Made by a program: the position numbers and the translations under genes. Source: Asterella californica (lineage: Eukaryota > Streptophyta > Marchantiopsida > Marchantiales > Aytoniaceae). From it: a DNA stretch of 64,000 bases. Location: contig JAYKYS010000006.1 in NCBI GenBank assembly GCA_036924285.1, positions 21,054,001 to 21,118,000 of the forward strand, read 5' to 3'. The notes beneath the pieces are model-generated. The model was given only the letters and a program-made list of their open reading frames with translations, ran no database searches and was not told the origin of the DNA. Of the stretch, positions 58,129-64,000 are shown piece by piece. The stretch's first letter is position 1. Every line of letters starts with the position of its first letter.

Positions 58129-58905
58129 CCTTTTCCCTAACTCCCTTGCGCTTGGAGAGTTCCAAGTGCTCTAGCTGGGTACAAACATCCTCAAGAGGGG
58201 TTTCCCAGCCCATACGATCCATCTCAAACGAGTACCAGCCAGACAAACCTCTATGAAACAGAAAAGTACGTTCTGGCTGGTCTGTAATACCAGCTTGCAA
58301 CGTAAGATGCGTAAAACGATTCACATACTCACGTATACTACCAGTTTGCCTCAAATTATCAAGTTCTTGTCTGTAACTTGCATATTCATTGCGGGGTACT
58401 AAGTACTTACGCAACCCATCACGTAGCTCTTCCCACGTGCTTAGCTTTGGCTTTCCAGCCAACTGCAATGACTTTTGCGTGCGAGAATACCACTGCATTG
58501 CATCGCCAGTTATCTTGCTTACAGCGTAAATGAACCAACTGCTTTTGGGAAAAGCATTCAGATAATTCTCCATAGCAGTGACCCATAAATCAAATACAGA
58601 AAGTGAAGGGGTTCCAGAATACTCAGCGGGTGCTTTAGGTTCTGGCCACTTGCGCTTCCGCAAACCCGCTATCGGGGACTCATCCTCCGAACTGGTTTCT
58701 GCCACTGCTTTCTGCTTCTCAGCCTTCTTCGCTTCTGAAGGACCAGCTACATCAGAAGGGAGGATAGACCTCTGCTCCAGCGCAGCAATCTTTTCGGCCA
58801 TAGCAGCAATCATCGCTTGCAATCTCTGCACCTCCGGTTGCGTAGTATCAGCTCTTGGGCTCTGGGAACCTCCCGCCGATGGTACAGTTGATGTAGGTGA
58901 AGTCA
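58118..58905 (-). pseudogene. D-family gag, first copy, 1-nt frameshift
   Basis: ATG at 58905 (58903-58905). Same core as the second copy. Near 58128 there is one extra base compared with the second copy (GCCCTTTTCCC versus GCCATTTCCC on the plus strand), which ends the frame at KGVREKGKW. The following pol frame would otherwise be continuous with gag, so this element seems to encode one gag-pol frame. Confidence 0.9.
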
Positions 58906-58960
58906 TGATAACTTTTTCTTCCCTTGGATCTTTCTCTGAAGAGGCGCTGTTCAGAGTTCT

Positions 58961-58972
58961 GCTCTGATACCA
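58961..58972 (-). promoter_or_regulatory. D-family primer-binding site
   Basis: Minus strand TGGTATCAGAGC one base after the LTR end TTACA. Canonical site for the initiator-Met tRNA primer of plant LTR elements. Confidence 0.95.
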
Positions 58973-58973
58973 C

Positions 58974-60472
58974 TGTAACGTATGCCCTCTGTCAGGCGCA
59001 GCTCCCGAACTCAACACACGTAAAATCACCAAAAATTCGTCGCAAATAGCTGTATTGTTCAAACCTCTGCGCAACCTACATCCACACAGCAGCTGACAAG
59101 ACAGGCAAACAACTCCAAGTCGAAATATTAGCAAACCTCCACCGTGGCGCTCTTCCAAAACTCCTCCAAAACTCTTAGTAGAGTATTAAACGGCTCATAC
59201 GAGCAGCGCTCAGCGTCTCCTTGCTTGTGGTGTCCTGGCTGGACCTAATACTCTCTCCCAAACAATCAAAACCTAGAATGCTCACTTGGAAGATAAACTT
59301 CCTATGATAGAAATTCAGTCGAACTTCAGCACGGACCCCTGAACTCTTCCGAGCAGATCTCGAGATGAAACTTCACAGGATTAAGCTCCTTCCCGAGCTG
59401 AATCTACTGCACTTGAAATCAAACCGAATGGACACTCACAGCTCCCACAACAATTCGGCAAAGTTTCGACCCTGACGTAAACGGCCAAAACTCAAAACTC
59501 GAAGCTAAAAGTTCCCCTTTCGATCCTCCTAGTTTCCCAAACGATGGAAAAACCAGCCAACAGGGCCAGGGCACTGACAGGTCGAATTTTCAGTTCAAAA
59601 GTAAAATGCTAGACTCTCAGAGACAAGTTGGGCAGCCTGACGGCGTCTGAAAACTCCTCTCCGCTTTCCCTAAACCCCAAGGGGTTTTAAATACTTTCTC
59701 TATGATCTGAAGGAGCTCACGCTTCCTTCAGATCTACTCCAAAGCCTGTCTAGTCAGCAAAGCTGACTTAGTTAAAATAAAGTAGATTTAGAAGAGAAAA
59801 AGGTAAACTCCCCTTTTTCTCATCTACTCCCTTTTCCTTTCCCCGTAAGTCACTTAAGAAGTAGCTGAGCTACTTCCTGCTTTGTTAACTATGACTTTTG
59901 CTTGTATAGCAAGAAGTCTAGTAAGCAAAGAAATGGAAATAAATAGCTTTTCAGCTATTAATATAGAAATCAGCCTGTGGCTGATTTACTTACCTGAATT
60001 TCCTTTTAAAAGGAATTCAGTTTAGACTTTAAAGTCTTTGTATTCTGAACTTGCGTAGCAAGTCAGAATTAGTATTAAATCATATTAAAATGATTTAAGA
60101 TATATTCCACTCTTTTAGAATAACTCTCAACTTACTTTATAGTAAGGAGATAAAATTCTCACTTAAATAAATAAATAAATATCAACAATATGGCTATGTA
60201 CATACGTTAATATTTTTGGAAGCCACAAAGGCATTTTCACCTGAAATAATATTCTTTTATTCCAAAAGAACCTTAGCCATATGTTTGCTGTAAGGATTCA
60301 TCTTACACATCCAAAATACGTATGGGCTCATTAAGACGAGGCGGACACTCCTAGCTACTCATCTTAATTTTCGATTGATCGTACCGGCTTATACATAAAT
60401 CAGTTTAGTACCACTAAACTGATTTATGTATCATACCACTAAGCTGAATGATCAGAGAGGGCATACGTTACA
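58974..60472 (-). repeat. D-family LTR, complete, minus orientation
   Basis: 1,499 bp, TGTAACGTATGCCCTCT at its 5' end and the exact inverse at its 3' end. With the flanking GATACCAC/GTGGTATC the inverted termini are 25 bp and perfect (58966-58990 and 60456-60480). The low side leads into the primer site and gag. The high side leads, on the opposite strand, into integrase. The middle is a chain of short adjacent hairpins (59,690-60,130). Confidence 0.9.
60391..60431. repeat. Perfect 19-bp hairpin in the LTR
   Basis: ATACATAAATCAGTTTAGT and its exact reverse complement enclose ACC. It belongs to the 5' segment of this LTR that is absent from the other LTR copy (62195). Confidence 0.85.
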
Positions 60473-61963
60473 GTGGTATCGCGTGACATCTTCTGGAGTC
60501 AGCAAATGCGAAATGATACCCAAGTAAGTCACCTTACATTTCGCCATGGGTTGTGGTATTTCAAGCAATCTCGTTTGTACATACCCGCAGGTTGTTTACG
60601 CTCGCAGATTTTGCGAGAAAATCATGATCACGTTCTCGCCTCACATGGAGGTCAGAACCGAACCAGAGAGAAAATACAACGCAGTTTTTACTGGCCTACT
60701 CTGGGTTCGGACGTGAAAAATTATCTGCACACTTGTATGGTGTGTCAGCAAAATAGAGTTGAGTTAAGAAAACCAGCTGGTCTCCTACAACCTTTGCCAA
60801 TTCCTGAAGGAGTTTGGGAAAGTATTTCTATGGATTTTATTCCACAATTGCCTTTATCTGCTGGTTTTGATAATATATGGGTGATAGTAGATAGATTCAG
60901 TAAACAAGCGCATTTTGTGCCTTGTCGTACTGATATTACTGCACCTCAAACTGCTGAATTATTTCTTTCGCATGTTTTCCGTTTGCATGGATTAACTCGG
61001 GAAATAGTTTCAGATCTAGACACCAGATTTTATTCTGAATTTTGGAAGAGCTTGTTTACCCGTCTAGGCACAAGTCTTAAGTTCAGTTCGTCTTACCACC
61101 CACAAACGGATGGGCAGACTGAACGCGTTAACCAGATCTTGGAACATGCATTACGAAATTATATTCAGCATGACCAAAGAGATTGGTCCAAGCATTTAGA
61201 GCTTGTTGAGTTCGCCTATAACGATACTAAACATTCAGCTACAGGTTTTAAACCTTTTGAAATTGTTTACAGAGGTCGACACTCACCTTGGTCACCTCTA
61301 ATGCTTTCTACTCAGTTAGAAAACACTACCATGTTTGAAAGTTCTGACCCGGAGGATGTTCAGAAGTTTATGGCAGAACGAAGTTTTGTCTTGGACAAAG
61401 CTCGTGCAAACATGGAGACGGCACAAAAGCGATACGTTAAGTATGCTAACCGTGGACGTCGAGATGTTTCATTTCAGGAAGGTGAGCGAGTTTGGCTGAA
61501 AACGAAAAACTATTCGTTTCCAAAAGGTCTAACTCGTAAGTTCTTACCAAGATGGGCTGGTCCTTTTCTCATTGAAAAGAAGTTAGGCCCAGTTGCGTAC
61601 AAGTTAATTTTCCCTGCTAGCATGAGAGATTTTCATCCAATTGTGCATGTTTCGAACTTAAAAGAGTTCAATGCTGAGCAGACTCAGATGCCAGGAAGAG
61701 ACCAGAAATGGCATCCTGCGCTTGAATCTTTACCACGTTTTGATGAGATGAAATTGGTCTGCATTTTAGATCATAGATGGGTAGATACACCCAGAGGTCG
61801 TATGCGTGAATTTTTATGCAGGTGGGCCGGAAGAGATTTCTCTACTGAAACCTGGGAAAAATTAACGAACATCCCTTATTCTGTCATGCTTGAACCTTAT
61901 GTGGCTTATGAGCGGGAACGCACAAGAGAGCATAGATCTAACCATGCAGAGTCGGTGCATTAA
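60473..61963 (+). CDS. D-family integrase with chromodomain, fused to an LTR end
   Basis: 496 codons, open, starting immediately after the LTR end at GTG; no natural start, since in an intact element it would be read as part of gag-pol. Order: DIFWSQQMRND, LWYFKQSRLYIP, zinc site with H51, H53 and H58 candidates and C88/C91 (CMVCQQN), catalytic core SMDFIPQLP (D121), VSDLDTRFYSEFW (D181), HPQTDGQTERVN (E217) with the D-x35-E spacing, GPY/F module PRWAGPFLIEKKLGPVAYKL, and a chromodomain ILDHRWVDTPRGRMREFLC with WEKLTNI. Integrase joins cDNA to the genome; chromodomains bind histone marks and bias insertion. It lies in the opposite orientation to the rest of its likely pol. Motif-complete. Confidence 0.93.
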   Translation: MVSRDIFWSQQMRNDTQVSHLTFRHGLWYFKQSRLYIPAGCLRSQILRENHDHVLASHGGQNRTREKIQRSFYWPTLGSDVKNYLHTCMVCQQNRVELRKPAGLLQPLPIPEGVWESISMDFIPQLPLSAGFDNIWVIVDRFSKQAHFVPCRTDITAPQTAELFLSHVFRLHGLTREIVSDLDTRFYSEFWKSLFTRLGTSLKFSSSYHPQTDGQTERVNQILEHALRNYIQHDQRDWSKHLELVEFAYNDTKHSATGFKPFEIVYRGRHSPWSPLMLSTQLENTTMFESSDPEDVQKFMAERSFVLDKARANMETAQKRYVKYANRGRRDVSFQEGERVWLKTKNYSFPKGLTRKFLPRWAGPFLIEKKLGPVAYKLIFPASMRDFHPIVHVSNLKEFNAEQTQMPGRDQKWHPALESLPRFDEMKLVCILDHRWVDTPRGRMREFLCRWAGRDFSTETWEKLTNIPYSVMLEPYVAYERERTREHRSNHAESVH

Positions 61964-62182
61964 GTCTTGCAGAGGTATTACCCCGTACTAAGATCACTGA
62001 AAGGGGTAAGGGACTGATCACCCCTCCTACTGAAGGTGTAGTTGTGAGGTATGCTGTAAAGCTTATGTAAGTCCGAACGATCTGCTATAGGGTTAGAGTC
62101 TATTGCTTGTCTAGGCGTTATGTTATATTGTGTTTGTTTATTAGAACGTTACTCAGACCAGTGGTAGGTCTGACCTTTCTTT

Positions 62183-62194
62183 GGTGGGGGAGGA
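62183..62194 (+). promoter_or_regulatory. D-family polypurine tract
   Basis: GGTGGGGGAGGA directly before TGTAACG, the start of the plus-strand LTR; about 220 nt after the integrase stop. Confidence 0.9.
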
Positions 62195-63908
62195 TGTAAC
62201 GTATACGCTATGAACCCGGAACTGGAACCTTGCGGTATGGGACGTAAGGTCTCGGGTTCGGTTCTTCATAGTCGTGGAGTCGCGGTGCAACCCGGGCGTA
62301 ACTCAGCGCAACCGGGCGCAAGTTAGTTGACATGGCGCACATCGGCGCAAGTCCAACTCTGCGAATGTATATTAGTAAGTGAAGTTTACATTGATGTTGT
62401 GTGTTGCAGCTTACAGGAGACACATGCTACGGCGATGATTAAATGCACGCGCATGGAGGCGAATATCCGAGCTTGTGGTTAGCTGGAAGGGAAATGCGTG
62501 TTGTCTCTTAGTTTGAATTTTATTTGTAAGGGGAAAATTAAGATGAGTAGCTAGGAGTGTCCGCCTCGTCTTAATGAGCCCATACGTATTTTGGATGTGT
62601 AAGATGAATCCTTACAGCAAACATATGGCTAAGGTTCTTTTGGAATAAAAGAATATTATTTCAGGTGAAAATGCCTTTGTGGCTTCCAAAAATATTAACG
62701 TATGTACATAGCCATATTGTTGATATTTATTTATTTATTTAAGTGAGAATTTTATCTCCTTACTATAAAGTAAGTTGAGAGTTATTCTAAAAGAGTGGAA
62801 TATATCTTAAATCATTTTAATATGATTTAATACTAATTCTGACTTGCTACGCAAGTTCAGAATACAAAGACTTTAAAGTCTAAACTGAATTCCTTTTAAA
62901 AGGAAATTCAGGTAAGTAAATCAGCCACAGGCTGATTTCTATATTAATAGCTGAAAAGCTATTTATTTCCATTTCTTTGCTTACTAGACTTCTTGCTATA
63001 CAAGCAAAAGTCATAGTTAACAAAGCAGGAAGTAGCTCAGCTACTTCTTAAGTGACTTACGGGGAAAGGAAAAGGGAGTAGATGAGAAAAAGGGGAGTTT
63101 ACCTTTTTCTCTTCTAAATCTACTTTATTTAAACTAAGTCAGCTTTGCTGACTAGACAGGCTTTGGAGTAGATCTGAAGGAAGCGTGAGCTCCTTCAGAT
63201 CATAGAGAAAGTATTTAAAACCCCTTGGGGTTTAGGGAAAGCAGAGAGGAGTTTTCAGACGCCGTCAGGCTGCCCAACTTGTCTCTGAGAGTCTAGCATT
63301 TTACTTTTGAACTGAAAATTCGACCTGTCAGTGCCCTGGCCCTGTTGGCTGGTTTTTCCATCGTTTGGGAAACTAGGAGGATCGAAAGGGGAACTTTTAG
63401 CTTCGAGTTTTGAGTTTTGGCCGTTTACGTCAGGGTCGAAACTTTGCCGAATTGTTGTGGGAGCTGTGAGTGTCCATTCGGTTTGATTTCAAGTGCAGTA
63501 GATTCAGCTCGGGAAGGAGCTTAATCCTGTGAAGTTTCATCTCGAGATCTGCTCGGAAGAGTTCAGGGGTCCGTGCTGAAGTTCGACTGAATTTCTATCA
63601 TAGGAAGTTTATCTTCCAAGTGAGCATTCTAGGTTTTGATTGTTTGGGAGAGAGTATTAGGTCCAGCCAGGACACCACAAGCAAGGAGACGCTGAGCGCT
63701 GCTCGTATGAGCCGTTTAATACTCTACTAAGAGTTTTGGAGGAGTTTTGGAAGAGCGCCACGGTGGAGGTTTGCTAATATTTCGACTTGGAGTTGTTTGC
63801 CTGTCTTGTCAGCTGCTGTGTGGATGTAGGTTGCGCAGAGGTTTGAACAATACAGCTATTTGCGACGAATTTTTGGTGATTTTACGTGTGTTGAGTTCGG
63901 GAGCTGCG
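62195..63908 (+). repeat. D-family LTR, plus orientation, altered at both ends
   Basis: From about 62533 to 63908 it is the inverted copy of 60372-58998. Its first 340 bp (with repeated GCGCAA words) replace the first 100 bp of the other LTR, so two LTR variants share one body. At the right end the last 40 or so bases, including TTACA and the first bases of the primer site, are missing; the sequence passes from GAGCTGCGC to a small palindrome and the gag leader. Confidence 0.88.
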
Positions 63909-63931
63909 CTGTTCAGAGCAGAACTCTGAAC
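63909..63931. repeat. Palindrome at the LTR-leader junction
   Basis: TGTTCAGAG, then CAGAA, then CTCTGAACA. The right arm is normal leader sequence, as in 58940-58960; the left arm is an inverted copy of it that replaces the LTR end and most of the primer site. Confidence 0.8.
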
Positions 63932-63973
63932 ACCGCCTCTTCAGAGAAAGATCCAAGGGAAGAAAAAGTTATC

Positions 63974-63999
63974 ATGACTTCACCTACATCAACTGTACC
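63974..63999 (+). CDS. D-family gag start, third copy, cut by the window
   Basis: ATG followed by TSPTSTVP, identical to the starts at 58905 and 55650 but on the plus strand. The rest lies outside the window. Confidence 0.85.
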
Positions 64000-64000
64000 A

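Noticed and set aside
60391..60431. Hairpin as a microRNA precursor
   Set aside because: The stem is short, the loop is 3 nt, and it lies within an LTR full of similar hairpins.
60473..61963. Integrase as a domesticated host gene
   Set aside because: It starts exactly at an LTR end and is followed by a polypurine tract and LTR; an element origin explains it.

Overview
The window is repeat-rich nuclear DNA of a eukaryote, most likely a green plant or streptophyte alga. Three things point there: host genes with GT-AG introns, a ubiquitin-conjugating enzyme closest in wording to the plant UBC22/UBE2S family, and LTR retrotransposons, one of which uses the classic plant primer-binding site TGGTATCAGAGC. 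I cannot name the species. About two thirds of the window is transposon. Every host gene I can see is broken or partial.

Left third (1-17,250). This is mostly anonymous DNA with local repeats: a 98-bp tandem at 1 kb, four AT-rich palindromes at 1.5-1.75 kb, and a diverged repeat family at 4.8-7.9 kb. Two host genes lie tail to tail here. A plus-strand SAM-domain gene of five exons (10,020-13,192) carries two frame breaks and one stop. A minus-strand gene (13,228 to about 15,060) resembles the NO VEIN/sacsin-like GHKL ATPase family and has one frame break.

Middle (17,255-39,540). This is a nest of Ty3/gypsy elements, all on the minus strand. An old decayed element (A) was hit twice. Element B (19,342-28,048) has 1,373-bp LTRs differing at only about six positions, so it is young. 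Element C (30,207-39,159) has 910-912-bp LTRs differing by about 5 percent, so it is older; it landed inside the zinc knuckle of A's gag. B holds gag with protease in one frame and RT-RNase H-integrase in the -1 frame, with three stops. C holds an extra upstream zinc-knuckle ORF, then gag, protease, RT, RNase H and integrase, with many frame breaks.

39.5-49.5 kb is largely anonymous. It contains direct repeats at 41.5-42 kb, a decayed lysine/glutamate-rich coding region with internal duplications at 44.9-46.6 kb, a perfect hairpin at 46.57 kb, and 157-bp tandem repeats at 48.3-48.7 kb.

Right quarter. Four exons of a UBE2S/UBC22-like E2 enzyme (49,518-50,635, minus strand) lack their N-terminal exon(s). 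A 5'-truncated Ty1/copia element (51,222-54,290) lies immediately upstream. It is fused to a rearranged chromodomain gypsy family (D, 54,291-63,999). In D one set of parts (LTR-gag-PR-RT-RH-gag-LTR piece) runs on the minus strand, while the integrase, a second LTR and the start of another gag run on the plus strand. This forms an inverted repeat with arms of more than 1.4 kb, and several junctions share 7-nt microhomologies. I see no RNA genes, CRISPR array or bacterial-type features.
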